A DNA stretch of 64,000 nt from Novosphingobium aquimarinum (GTDB lineage Bacteria > Pseudomonadota > Alphaproteobacteria > Sphingomonadales > Sphingomonadaceae), in assembly GCF_009746585.1 (NCBI RefSeq), contig NZ_WRPO01000015.1, positions 1 through 64,000 on the forward strand, read 5' to 3'. This document shows, in pieces, positions 6,975 through 15,750 of the stretch. Position numbers and translations under genes: made by a program. The first letter of the stretch is position 1, and the number at the start of each line of letters is the position of its first letter. The notes beneath the pieces were generated by a model. It was not told where the DNA came from. It saw only the letters and a program-made list of their open reading frames with translations, and did no database searches.

Positions 6975-9455
6975 ATGAAGAGGTTCCAGCGTCGCCGTTT
7001 GGCGGCAGCCGCTATCGTCCTGAGTGCAGGGCAAGGCGAAGCTTTAGCGCAAGATAGAACTACAACATCTCAGGTCACTGAAGGTCAGTTACCGGTACCG
7101 GGCCAGGCGCCTGGGACTTTGGCGCAATCGAACTCCGATGATGGCTTGGCTGATATTGTCGTCACCGCGCGCCGTCGCGAGGAGCGTCTGCAGGACGTTC
7201 CCGTGGCCATAACGGCGCTATCGGGCGATGAGCTCACCGAACGCGGGGTTGTCTCCACAGAAGCGCTTCGTCAGACGGCGCCAGCGCTCAATATCTATCA
7301 GAACAACCGCCAGGAGGCAGGCTTCTACATTCGTGGCCAAGGCCCAGGGATCGTGGGCGGCGGCGCCAGGAATTTCACGAGCGTTGCGACATATTTCGCC
7401 GAGGTGCCCACCACAATCGCCGGATCTGGCGTCTTTTTCGATCTGGCGAATGTGCAGGTCCTGAAAGGACCGCAAGGCACGCTATTCGGGCGCAATACGA
7501 CCGGCGGTGCCGTCCTGTTCGAACCCAATCGGCCCACCTTCGATCTCGAAGGCTCGATCAAGGGGAGCTATGGCAATTACGACTATCATGAGGTCGAAGG
7601 GATCCTGAACGTCCCGATCGTCGACGATCGGATCGCGCTCCGTTTCGCGGGATCCTATTCGCGGCGAAAGGGCTTCACGCGTTCAATCTACACCGGCCAG
7701 CGTGCCGACAGCCGCAACCATGATGCATTTCGCGTCTCGCTTCTGCTGCGACCAACTGATCGGATCGAAAGCCGGACGATCGTCGATTACAACTATCGGG
7801 ATAATACCGGCAGTGGCCTTGTCCTAAGAGCGGCAAATCCTAACGCGCCGCTTGGTTCGCTCCCTGTTCCGGAGGTCCTGCAGCAAGGTTTCGGCCTTCC
7901 CGCCGCGATACCGCTCCTGACAGGAGCGCCAACTCCTATCGCGTGTCTTTCTGTCGAATTGCCCGGTTGTCCCACCGGCCCGTTCGGCAATGCTGTCGCG
8001 GCGTTCCTGGCCGGGGCGAACGGGGGCTTCAGTTTATCGGGCCTGACTCCTCAGCAGTTCAACGATGCGGTCGCCTTACAGGAAAGCATCGGCGTTCGGC
8101 GCAATCTGGCGAGACGTCCGGTTTACAATCGCAACAAGGCTTATGGGATCACAAACCGGACCGAGGTCGCCTTGAGCGATACCATTACTTTCAAAAACAT
8201 CATTGCCTTGCGGCGAAATCGCACTGCGGAAGTGAACGACATCGCCTCCGGCTTGGATTACGCTTACAGCGAGTATCCGGGAACCGGCAGCCATCCGCCC
8301 TACGTGCGCGGCGTCAATCAGTTCAGCGAAGAAGCGCAGCTGCAGGGCAAGCTGGCCAATGATCGGCTCGCATATGTTTTAGGCTTCTACCACGAGCAGA
8401 CCAAGCCCGGCATCGACCAGTCCTATCGATCGGTGACTTTTGGTGCGGCTACGAACACGGCGAACTACTTCAGCGACAAGAGCGATGCTCTGTTCGGACA
8501 TCTGGAGTGGAAGGTCACCGACGCCTTTCAACTTTCGGGCGGCTTCCGGTACACTTGGGACAAACGCTATCTAACTTCTTCAGTTACCGACGACGCCGGC
8601 AACTGCACCCAAGTGAACACCGCGAATGGCCTGATCGAATGCCCGGTCGTGGGACGCGCGAATTTCGAAGCACCGACATACGATATAACCGCACAATACA
8701 CATTCGGGCCGCAAGCCTTGGTCTATGCCGCATACCGGCGGGGATACAAAAGCGGCGGTTTCAACCTGCCTGCGCCAACGGCTGAGACAGCAACCTTCGG
8801 CAAGGAAACGGTCGATGATTTCGAGATCGGGCTCAAGGCGGATTGGGACGTGGGCGTTCCCTTGCGCACGAACCTTTCGCTTTTCTACGACAAGTACAAG
8901 GGCATCCAGATTACGCTGCCGGTCTTGGCGAACGGCTCGCTGATCAACCTTGTCCAGAATGCTGGCGAGGCGACCAACAAAGGGGGCGAACTGGAAGTTT
9001 CGATCAAGCCTTCCGCGGTGTTTACGGTAGGCGGATTTGCTTCGTTTCTCGACGCGAAGTGTGCCACTGATGTGGGTACCGCCTGCCGCGTCGGAAGGCA
9101 GATCGCTTTCCAGCCGCGTTGGAAGGCGGGGATGAACGCGCAGTACGCCATTTTTGACACGGCAGACGGCGCCCTGACGTTCTCGACCGATTTCAGCTAC
9201 ACCGGCCAAGTGACGACCTCCGATCCGGACGCGCCGATCGATACGTATCCTAGCTATACTCTTTGGAACGCGCGGCTCGATTGGGAAAACGCCCTCGCGC
9301 GCGGCATCGATCTCGCGGCATTCGTCACCAACATCACGAATGAAAAGTACATCGTCGGTGGCTATCCGATCTATTCAGCATTTGGCTTCGACACCGCACT
9401 TTATGGCGAGCCGCGCATGTTCGGCGCCTCCGTCCGTTTTCGTTTCGGCAATTGA
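6975..9455 (+). CDS. TonB-dependent outer membrane receptor
   Basis: This 826-aa receptor has a signal peptide ending at about residue 26 (EALAQD) and a TonB box/plug start at about 58 (DIVVTARRREERLQDVPVAI). The plug carries VQVLKGPQGTLFGRNTTGGAV, split about residues 158-178, and a 22-strand-type barrel ends in aromatic-rich FGASVRFRFGN. No STN domain is present, so it is a plain transporter rather than a signalling receptor. A GGGAGGGGG ribosome site precedes the ATG. In sphingomonads this receptor type imports many organic substrates besides siderophores. It is cotranscribed with an SDR gene 11 nt downstream and divergent from the tandem Lrp genes, which suggests an organic substrate. Confidence 0.92.
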   Translation: MKRFQRRRLAAAAIVLSAGQGEALAQDRTTTSQVTEGQLPVPGQAPGTLAQSNSDDGLADIVVTARRREERLQDVPVAITALSGDELTERGVVSTEALRQTAPALNIYQNNRQEAGFYIRGQGPGIVGGGARNFTSVATYFAEVPTTIAGSGVFFDLANVQVLKGPQGTLFGRNTTGGAVLFEPNRPTFDLEGSIKGSYGNYDYHEVEGILNVPIVDDRIALRFAGSYSRRKGFTRSIYTGQRADSRNHDAFRVSLLLRPTDRIESRTIVDYNYRDNTGSGLVLRAANPNAPLGSLPVPEVLQQGFGLPAAIPLLTGAPTPIACLSVELPGCPTGPFGNAVAAFLAGANGGFSLSGLTPQQFNDAVALQESIGVRRNLARRPVYNRNKAYGITNRTEVALSDTITFKNIIALRRNRTAEVNDIASGLDYAYSEYPGTGSHPPYVRGVNQFSEEAQLQGKLANDRLAYVLGFYHEQTKPGIDQSYRSVTFGAATNTANYFSDKSDALFGHLEWKVTDAFQLSGGFRYTWDKRYLTSSVTDDAGNCTQVNTANGLIECPVVGRANFEAPTYDITAQYTFGPQALVYAAYRRGYKSGGFNLPAPTAETATFGKETVDDFEIGLKADWDVGVPLRTNLSLFYDKYKGIQITLPVLANGSLINLVQNAGEATNKGGELEVSIKPSAVFTVGGFASFLDAKCATDVGTACRVGRQIAFQPRWKAGMNAQYAIFDTADGALTFSTDFSYTGQVTTSDPDAPIDTYPSYTLWNARLDWENALARGIDLAAFVTNITNEKYIVGGYPIYSAFGFDTALYGEPRMFGASVRFRFGN

Positions 9456-9466
9456 GGAACAACTCC

Positions 9467-10264
9467 ATGAGACTGAACGGCAAGACCGCATTGGTCACTG
9501 GCGCGGGCGAAGGTATCGGCCGCGGCATCGCGCGCAAATTCGCCGAAGAAGGCGCGGCAATCGTCATCGCAGAATACAATGCGGTGACAGGAGCGGAGGC
9601 TGCCGAGGCGATCAACGCGGCCGGCGGGCGCGCCTGCTTCATCCAGACGGACGTCAATCAAAAGGATCAGCTGCTTGCTGCGGTCGCATTGGCCAGTGAA
9701 CGGTTTGGCGGTGTCGATATCCTGGTGAACAATGCTTATGGCGGAGGCCATATTCGGCGCCTCGAAGATAAGACCGACGAGGAATTCGATCATTCGATGA
9801 CGATGTCCGTCAAGGCAAGCTTCTGGGCGATGCGAGCATGCTTCCCGCATATGAAGGATGCGGGATGGGGGCGCGTCATCAGCATCTGCTCGTTGAACGG
9901 CGTCAACGCGCATATCTATTCAGCTGATTTCAACGCGGGGAAAGAGGGCCTGCGCGCTCTAACTCGCACGGCAGGACGGGAATGGGCTCGGTATGGCATC
10001 ACCGCCAATATCATTTGCCCGGGAGCGGCAAGCGCAGCCTATCTTCGCTTCAAGGAACAATACCCGGAAAACGCGGCCGCCATGGATGCGATGAACCCCA
10101 TGGGCCGCACCGGGGATGTTGACACCGATATCGCGCCCGTCGCGCTTTTTCTCGCCAGTGACGACAGCCGCTACATGACCGGCAACACACTGTTCGTTGA
10201 TGGCGGCGGCCACATCAATGGTGTCGCCTGGACACCTGAACCTGAGCCGGTACCGTCAGATTAG
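9467..10264 (+). CDS. Short-chain dehydrogenase/reductase family protein with Phe at the catalytic Tyr position
   Basis: This 265-aa classical SDR starts at the ATG at 9467; GAGGA just upstream supports this over the in-frame TTG at 9452. The cofactor motif TGAGEGIG is at 11-18 and NNAYGG at 88-93. The catalytic serine is Ser142 (ISICSLNG). The YxxxK motif reads FNAGK, so Phe155 stands where the proton-donating Tyr is expected and Lys159 is in place; the TTC codon lies at 9929-9931. A Tyr occurs four residues earlier (Tyr151). The C-terminal MTGNTLFVDGGG is normal. The protein may be catalytically weak, use another residue, or serve a non-redox role. It follows the receptor gene by 11 nt. Confidence 0.9.
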   Translation: MRLNGKTALVTGAGEGIGRGIARKFAEEGAAIVIAEYNAVTGAEAAEAINAAGGRACFIQTDVNQKDQLLAAVALASERFGGVDILVNNAYGGGHIRRLEDKTDEEFDHSMTMSVKASFWAMRACFPHMKDAGWGRVISICSLNGVNAHIYSADFNAGKEGLRALTRTAGREWARYGITANIICPGAASAAYLRFKEQYPENAAAMDAMNPMGRTGDVDTDIAPVALFLASDDSRYMTGNTLFVDGGGHINGVAWTPEPEPVPSD

Positions 10265-10511
10265 CGAGGCACATGAAGCAGGGGAGGGCATTGTCAGACC
10301 AATCGCACCGGTTGGTAAGGAGGGCAGGCTAGGGAGGCTCCATGCTCCGTCTGGGTAAGCCAGCCAGCCCATTTCGCTACTTCAACTCCTTACAGTCGAT
10401 CGCATTAGTCTGGACTTTAATTTGTCGGTGTCGCGCAAGACATTTCGCGCTACCGATTCTGCCCTGAGCCTTGCATAGCGTGTTTCGTACGCGTACCGAC
10501 ACCATCACAAG

Positions 10512-10524
10512 TTTGGATCCAAAA
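10512..10524. promoter_or_regulatory. Candidate GntR operator upstream of the RidA-like gene
   Basis: TTTGGATCCAAA (10512-10523) is a perfect 12-bp palindrome centred about 27 bp before the start of the RidA-like gene. The 13-mer TTGGATCCAAAAT is repeated exactly at 17974-17986, at the far end of the same gene cluster. FCD-subclass GntR regulators bind short palindromes of this general form. The cluster encodes one such regulator. Confidence 0.72.
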
Positions 10525-10543
10525 TCCGATTGCGGGATGTCGT

Positions 10544-10930
10544 ATGGTCATTGAACGTATCTCTTCTGGTTCTCGGTTTGAAACCCTGGCTGCGTATTCG
10601 CGGGCCCTGATTGAAGGCGAGTACATTCACATATCGGGTACGGTTGGTGCCCATCCCGATACCGGTGTAATGCCGGAGAGTGCCATTGAACAAGCGCGCA
10701 ATATTTTTCGGATCATCGAGCCACTTCTTCTGGCGCATGATAGTGGGCTCGACATGGTGGTACGCAACCGGGTCTTTCTAACCGACGCCGCTCATCTTGA
10801 GGACGTCTGCGAGATCCTTCGCGAGAAGTTTGGCGACCATCCTCCAGCCAACACGACGCTGCTTGTCGGGATTCCGGCTCCGGGCGCGAAAGTGGAAATT
10901 GAAATTACTGCTCGCCGCAAGATGTCCTGA
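10544..10930 (+). CDS. RidA/YjgF/UK114-family protein lacking the catalytic Arg
   Basis: This 128-aa protein spans the whole RidA fold: ISGTVGAHPDTGVMP at about 30-44, VVRNRVFLTD at 72-81 and VEIEITARR at the end. RidA enzymes deaminate reactive enamines/imines released by amino-acid or amine-metabolising enzymes. In those enzymes a conserved Arg follows PA near the C-terminus (PAR). Here the text is PANTT, with Asn103 in its place, so classical deaminase activity is doubtful and the protein belongs to a Rid-like subgroup. It is convergent with gntR (10 bp apart). Its promoter carries the 13-bp site shared with the far side of the hydantoinase cluster, tying it to that regulon. Confidence 0.85.
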   Translation: MVIERISSGSRFETLAAYSRALIEGEYIHISGTVGAHPDTGVMPESAIEQARNIFRIIEPLLLAHDSGLDMVVRNRVFLTDAAHLEDVCEILREKFGDHPPANTTLLVGIPAPGAKVEIEITARRKMS

Positions 10931-10940
10931 CGGCGGGCAG

Positions 10941-11606
10941 TCAATCGTCCAGTCCGATTGTGCGGCGAATGTCTTCCGCGTTCCAACTGATATGTTGGCG
11001 CAGCGCATCCACCGCGCCTGCGCCATTGCCTTCCTCGATCAGGTCTAGGATGCGCTGGTGTTCGGCATCGCTTTCCTCTTGCGTTCCAGTTGAGAGGAAC
11101 CGCTGGACTTTCAGATAGCGATCCGCTCGCGTGAGGAGGTTCTCAAGAACCTGGACAGAAAGCGGCTTGTTGGCTTGCGCGTAGAGCGTGCGGTGGAATT
11201 CCATATTCAGCCCCGCCCATTCGGTGATGTCGCGTACGGTGCGCGATCTTTCAACCACGCTGCGCAGTCGATCGATCACTTCGCGGGTTATGTTGGGGAT
11301 CGCCGCTTCGAGTAAATACGGCTCGAGCATGCCGCGCATTTCGTAGATTTCCTGGATTTCGCCGAGCGAAAGCTTGGGCACCAGAGCGCCCCGGTATTTC
11401 TGCCGAACGACGAGCCCTTCTGCCTCGAGCTGGGCAAGGGCTTCGCGCACCGGTATGCGGCTGACGCCCAATTCGGATGCGATTAGCTCCTGGCGGATGA
11501 ATTGATCTTCGGCATAGTGACCCGCGAGGATGCGGTTTCTAAGAATACGAGCCACATCCACAGCCGTGGTGCTGCGCACCAACTTGCTGCTCTCGACCAA
11601 ATCCAC
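10941..11606 (-). CDS. GntR-family transcriptional regulator, FCD subclass
   Basis: This 221-aa protein has an N-terminal winged helix (about 15-75; ELIASELGVSRIPVREALAQ followed by LEAEGLV) typical of the GntR family. The all-helical C-terminal FCD domain has the usual metal and ligand histidines in EFHRTLY, EHQRILDLIEEGN and LRQHISW. FCD regulators sense organic acids or amino-acid-type intermediates. It is the last gene of the minus-strand operon that starts at hyuA, 16 nt after the amidohydrolase. The duplicated TTGGATCCAAAAT sites, in the ridA-like promoter and between hyuA and the divergent TonB receptor, make it the likely local regulator of the whole cluster. Confidence 0.9.
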   Translation of the reverse strand: MDLVESSKLVRSTTAVDVARILRNRILAGHYAEDQFIRQELIASELGVSRIPVREALAQLEAEGLVVRQKYRGALVPKLSLGEIQEIYEMRGMLEPYLLEAAIPNITREVIDRLRSVVERSRTVRDITEWAGLNMEFHRTLYAQANKPLSVQVLENLLTRADRYLKVQRFLSTGTQEESDAEHQRILDLIEEGNGAGAVDALRQHISWNAEDIRRTIGLDD

Positions 11607-11622
11607 CAGTTTGCTTCCTTTT

Positions 11623-12852
11623 TCAGTCCAAGGCTTGCTTGTGGAAGCGGCCGTTTTTCATGATGGCCTGGATAGCGCCATAGCGCGGCTCTAGCAACTC
11701 GATCCGCTCCACCGGATCGCCGTCGATCACCAGCAGGTCCGCCATTGCGCCCGTCGCGACACAGCCTAGGCGTCCGGTTTGCTGGAGAATTTCGGCGTTC
11801 ACAGATGTCGCCGACTTGATGATGTCCATGGGCTTGAGCACGTTGGCGCGCAGTGCGAATTCCTTGGACTGCGCCTCGATCATTTCGCCCATGAGGTCGG
11901 TCCCGAAGCCCATCGTTGCTCCCGCTTCGCTGCATACTTGCAGCATATTGGTGCCGGCCTCGTTCACTTCGGCAAGTTTCTGCTTCACCTCGGGGCGAAG
12001 GCCGTAAGTATCCGCATTGTCCGCCGATTCACGGTAGCAGATGAGGGTGGGCACGATGAAGGCGCCCTTGTCGCGTGCCAGCCGCGCGGTTTCGACATCG
12101 ATGAAGTTGGCATGTTCGATCGTGCGCACGCCGCCTTCGAGCGCCCGGCGCGTCGCCTTGGATGTGTAGGAGTGGGCGGCGACATACGTTCCGCGCGCTT
12201 CGGCTTCCAGCACAGCGGCGCGAATCTCGTCCATCTGGTACTGCGTGTTCTCGAGCGCGTCCGAAGGGCTGCCAACGCCGCCGGAAACCATGATCTTGAG
12301 GTGGTCGGCGCCCTTACGAAGTTCCTCGCGCGCCTTGTGTCGCACTTCCTCCGGACAATCGGCGAGGCGTGTCATGATATCGAGCGCGGACGTGCAGGCG
12401 CATGGCACGCTTTCATCGGTAATGTGGCGGTGATCGCCATGGCCACCCGTTTGACTGAGCGCTCGCCCCGAAACGAAGAGACGAGGGCCTTCGACGAGTC
12501 CGATGTCGATCGCGGTCTTCATACCCCAGTCGCCGCCCGCGACATCGCGCACGGTGGTGAAGCCGCGCATCAGCATGGCGCGCACGCGGTGTATGGCATG
12601 TGCCATCATCAGCGTATGCGGCATGCCGCGCTCGCGGTCAGAATTCAGATGAATCGAATAAACGTGAACGTGGGCATCGATCAGGCCCGGCATCAGCGTC
12701 TTGCCAGCAAGGTCGATGACTTGAGCGCCCTCGGCCGTGATCGGGACGTCGGAGACCTCGCGAATGGCATTGCCCTCGACGAGGACATGCATGCCTTCTC
12801 GCACGGTGTCGGAGGTGCCATCGATCAGGCGGCAGTTGGCGAAAATGATCAT
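11623..12852 (-). CDS. Amidohydrolase-superfamily metal-dependent hydrolase (imidazolonepropionase/Xaa-dipeptidase-like)
   Basis: This protein is 409 aa, starting at the ATG that overlaps the MFS stop (ATGA, 12849-12852). Amidohydrolase landmarks occur in order: metal HxH at His61/His63 (LIDAHVHVY), a likely carboxylated Lys in DHLKIMVSGGVGSP, metal His in AAHSYT and in IEHANFID, and the catalytic Asp in FGTDLMGE. The overall text is like the subgroup containing L-Xaa-Arg/Lys and Pro dipeptidases and imidazolonepropionase relatives, which cleave amide bonds of small dipeptide-like molecules. No signal peptide is seen. Placed with HyuA/HyuB and a transporter, it probably opens or trims an amide or ureido intermediate. 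Substrate unknown. Confidence 0.87.
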   Translation of the reverse strand: MIIFANCRLIDGTSDTVREGMHVLVEGNAIREVSDVPITAEGAQVIDLAGKTLMPGLIDAHVHVYSIHLNSDRERGMPHTLMMAHAIHRVRAMLMRGFTTVRDVAGGDWGMKTAIDIGLVEGPRLFVSGRALSQTGGHGDHRHITDESVPCACTSALDIMTRLADCPEEVRHKAREELRKGADHLKIMVSGGVGSPSDALENTQYQMDEIRAAVLEAEARGTYVAAHSYTSKATRRALEGGVRTIEHANFIDVETARLARDKGAFIVPTLICYRESADNADTYGLRPEVKQKLAEVNEAGTNMLQVCSEAGATMGFGTDLMGEMIEAQSKEFALRANVLKPMDIIKSATSVNAEILQQTGRLGCVATGAMADLLVIDGDPVERIELLEPRYGAIQAIMKNGRFHKQALD

Positions 12853-14072
12853 TCGGGGTCTCCTAAAGCGCCAGCGGCAGCGGCGCGAACTTTCGCCCCG
12901 CGGCGCGTGGCGAGCGGCGCGATGACGAGAATGATGAGGGCGCAGATCGCGAAATGACCGATCGAGGTCCACGAAAGCACGCCGAGCCCGCCCCCGGTGA
13001 GCGCCATGCCGCCGAGCCAGGCGCCCATGGAGCTGCCTGCGGTCATGGCTGCGGAAGACGCGGCCGATAGCCGTCCCGCCGGGTCGGCGAGAGACAGCAC
13101 GCCCATAAGGTAGGGCGTAATCAGCAACGGCATCAGCATGAACAAAGGTACCGCCAAGGTGAAAGCGGTCCGCGTGGCCGAGTGGCCGAGAACGAACGTC
13201 GCGCCGATCAGTATGGTGATCGCCAGCAGCATCGGCGGGGTAAAGCCGAAGCGTGTTTCGACGACGCGCGCGATGGTGGGACCGGCAATCGTGAGGAAGG
13301 CGGCTAGGCCGAGGATCTGCCCGACCTCGCGAGCATTCATGCCCCTCGCATCGCCGAAGCGCTCGATGAAAGCCATCAACCCGTGCTGCCCGGACCAGAG
13401 CAGAATGAGGACGAAAAAGGCGGCAATGCCCCACGGCGGAACCTGCCGCAGGCTGAAGCCGTCCAACTCGCCGTGCGAAAGCGGCTGCCGGGGAAAGAAC
13501 GGCAGGAAGGCCGTCCCGACCAAGGCGACCAGTCCCATGGCATGGAACGCGCCGACAGCCCCTTCGCGCTCGATCGCGTACGGTACGGTAAAGAAGAAGA
13601 ACGTCGAGAACACGGCGTAAGCCACATTGAGTGTCGCAAAGCTGCGTGTGGGATGGCTCGTGCCGGCGACTAGGCTGAACACCACGGCTTCGACCAGGCC
13701 TTTGCCCACGCCGCACAAAACGCGAGCGAAGGTCAGCGACATCTCGTCCGGAGTGAAGGCGGACGCAACGTTGCCGACCAGCAGCAGTACCATGCCGACG
13801 ACTGTCGTCAGAAGTGTCGGAAAACGGCGAATGTTGACCGCAACGAGAACCGAAACCACTGCGACCGCCATGAACTCGAACGAATTCACGCGTCCGGCGG
13901 CGGCCGCACTCAGACCGAAGTCGGTGATGATCGCCGAGATCCACAGCGGCGCCACCATTTGCGACGAGAACCCGCAGCACACGACGAACAACAGCGCGGC
14001 CCATTCGAGCCGCGAGAAGTCCGCGCGCGACGAGGGGGCGCTAGCGTCCGGGTGGGTAGGGCTGGGGCTCAC
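12849..14072 (-). CDS. Major facilitator superfamily transporter
   Basis: This 407-aa protein has about 12 hydrophobic spans, from WAALLFVVCCGFSSQMV near residue 25 to FAICALIILVIAPLA near 385, with basic cytoplasmic loops between them. It is a proton-coupled inner-membrane carrier by family; neither direction nor substrate can be read from the text. It sits between hyuB (40 nt upstream) and the amidohydrolase (4-nt overlap), so it most likely moves the substrate of that pathway from periplasm to cytoplasm after outer membrane entry through the divergent TonB receptor. Confidence 0.87.
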   Translation of the reverse strand: MSPSPTHPDASAPSSRADFSRLEWAALLFVVCCGFSSQMVAPLWISAIITDFGLSAAAAGRVNSFEFMAVAVVSVLVAVNIRRFPTLLTTVVGMVLLLVGNVASAFTPDEMSLTFARVLCGVGKGLVEAVVFSLVAGTSHPTRSFATLNVAYAVFSTFFFFTVPYAIEREGAVGAFHAMGLVALVGTAFLPFFPRQPLSHGELDGFSLRQVPPWGIAAFFVLILLWSGQHGLMAFIERFGDARGMNAREVGQILGLAAFLTIAGPTIARVVETRFGFTPPMLLAITILIGATFVLGHSATRTAFTLAVPLFMLMPLLITPYLMGVLSLADPAGRLSAASSAAMTAGSSMGAWLGGMALTGGGLGVLSWTSIGHFAICALIILVIAPLATRRGAKVRAAAAGALGDPE

Positions 14073-14112
14073 GAACGGCCTCTCTTTGTTGCGACGGCGC
14101 GAATGTCCGATT

Positions 14113-15750
14113 TCAAGCGCTGATTACGCCGTCCGCGAGGTCGGATGCATGGGCTTCGGGCGCGCGCTGCGATACCGGGCCGTATCCGCCACCACCGCCG
14201 GTTTCGGCGACGAAGCGATCTCCCTTAGCAAGCGGCAACTGCTCGACCTTGCGCACGATGGAGCCTTCGGGTTCCTGTGTGGTATAGACGGTGACGACGG
14301 GAGATGCTCCGTCCTCGCCTCCAAAAAGTCCCCATTCGGGCGTGCGGGCGCGGTCGAAATGCAGCGTCACGGTCATATCGCAGAGCGCTTCGTATTCCTT
14401 GATCACGTTCTGACCGCCCCGGAACTTGCCCGCGCCGCCGCTGTCCGTGCCAAGTTCGAGACGGCGTATCCGTATGGGTGCGCGATGCTCCAGTGTTTCG
14501 ACCGGCATATTGCGGAAGTCACCCGCGGCCGAGTGGATGACCGCGCTGGGACCATCGCCGCGCGCGCTCGCGCCCCAGCCGCCGTCGAGCGCTTCGCCGC
14601 TGGTAAAACCCTTTCCGGTCTGCGGATCGACACCCATCAGGAAGATGTTCCAGCTGTCGCCGGGAAGCCCTGCCGCAACATGGTCCGGCAGCACGTCGGA
14701 AAGTGCCTTGATGATGAGATCGATAAGCAACATGACGGGGTGCGGACGCATGCACGGGGCAGGTGCCTCGGCGGCATAGATCGAGCCAGGCTCCGCAATC
14801 ACCTCGATGGCACGAAACGACCCGTCGTTGATGTCCGGCTCGGCATCGGGATAGAGCAGCGCCAAGGCAAGGCGCACGGCGGAGACGGTATTCGCGTAAC
14901 CGGTATTGAGATTGCCCGCGCGCTGCTTCGAAGAGCCGTGGGTATCGACGGTCATGCGATCGCCAGCGATCGTTACGGTTACTTTCGCTTCAACCGGATC
15001 GGGCGTGACGCCATCGTCGTCCGACGTGCCCTGCGCGGTGTAGACGCCATCCGGGATCGAGGAAATGAAATCGCGGAACTTGCGATCGGTCGTTTGGAAG
15101 ATCTGCTCGCCGCAGGCCTCGATCGTCTCCTGCCCAAAGCGGTTCTTGAGCCAGATCATGCGCTCGGAGCCAAGACGAATGGCAGCGAGCTGAGCCTTAA
15201 GATCACCCATGAGCGTTCGCGGAACCCGGCTGTTCAGGCACAGCAGATCGATCACGTCGCGCACGAACTCGCCGCCCTCCATGATCTTGGTTGGGCCCCA
15301 GCGAACACCTTCCTGGAAGATATTACGGCTGTTGACCGGGAAACCTGGTTCGGCGGTACCGATGTCGGCCCAGTGCGCGCGGATGGCAATGAAACCGAGC
15401 ACTTCGCCTTCGTCCGCGATGACGCCCACGACATCGACGTCGTTGAGATGGCCTCCGGTGATGAACGTGTCGTTCACCGTGTACACGTCCCCCGCCTTGA
15501 GATTTTCCAAGCCGTAGCGCTCGATGGTCGCTTTGAGGCCTGCGTCGAGACCGCCGGTGAACAGAGGTAGGCCTGCGTATTGCCCAAGAAGGCGAGCATG
15601 GCGGTCGAACAGGGCGATGCCGTAGTCGTGCGCCTCGTAAATGATCGGCGAATAGGCCGACCGGGCAATCATCGCGGACATGTCGTCGGCGATGGCGTTG
15701 TAGGCATTGCGGATGACTTCGCTGGTGATGGGGTCGAGCGTCGCACTCAT
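14113..15750 (-). CDS. hyuB: Hydantoinase/oxoprolinase subunit B (HyuB family)
   Basis: This protein is 545 aa, starting at MSATLDPITSEVIRNAY with the ATG overlapping the hyuA stop by 4 nt (15747-15750). The frame is open further upstream, but that text is antisense-like and not part of the family. HyuB hallmarks include SEVIRNAYNAIADDM at the start, VNDTFITGGHLNDVDVV near 95-110, and the C-terminal GGAGKFRGGQNV. HyuB works with HyuA as an ATP-dependent enzyme that opens cyclic amides such as hydantoins or 5-oxoproline, or activates related carbonyl compounds. Normal length for the family. The cyclic substrate cannot be determined here. Confidence 0.93.
   Translation of the reverse strand: MSATLDPITSEVIRNAYNAIADDMSAMIARSAYSPIIYEAHDYGIALFDRHARLLGQYAGLPLFTGGLDAGLKATIERYGLENLKAGDVYTVNDTFITGGHLNDVDVVGVIADEGEVLGFIAIRAHWADIGTAEPGFPVNSRNIFQEGVRWGPTKIMEGGEFVRDVIDLLCLNSRVPRTLMGDLKAQLAAIRLGSERMIWLKNRFGQETIEACGEQIFQTTDRKFRDFISSIPDGVYTAQGTSDDDGVTPDPVEAKVTVTIAGDRMTVDTHGSSKQRAGNLNTGYANTVSAVRLALALLYPDAEPDINDGSFRAIEVIAEPGSIYAAEAPAPCMRPHPVMLLIDLIIKALSDVLPDHVAAGLPGDSWNIFLMGVDPQTGKGFTSGEALDGGWGASARGDGPSAVIHSAAGDFRNMPVETLEHRAPIRIRRLELGTDSGGAGKFRGGQNVIKEYEALCDMTVTLHFDRARTPEWGLFGGEDGASPVVTVYTTQEPEGSIVRKVEQLPLAKGDRFVAETGGGGGYGPVSQRAPEAHASDLADGVISA

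Noticed and set aside
12850..14004. An N-terminal extension of the amidohydrolase reading back through the MFS gene
   Set aside because: The frame is open, but the ATG at 12852 overlaps the MFS stop in the usual ATGA form and starts exactly at the family's N-terminus.
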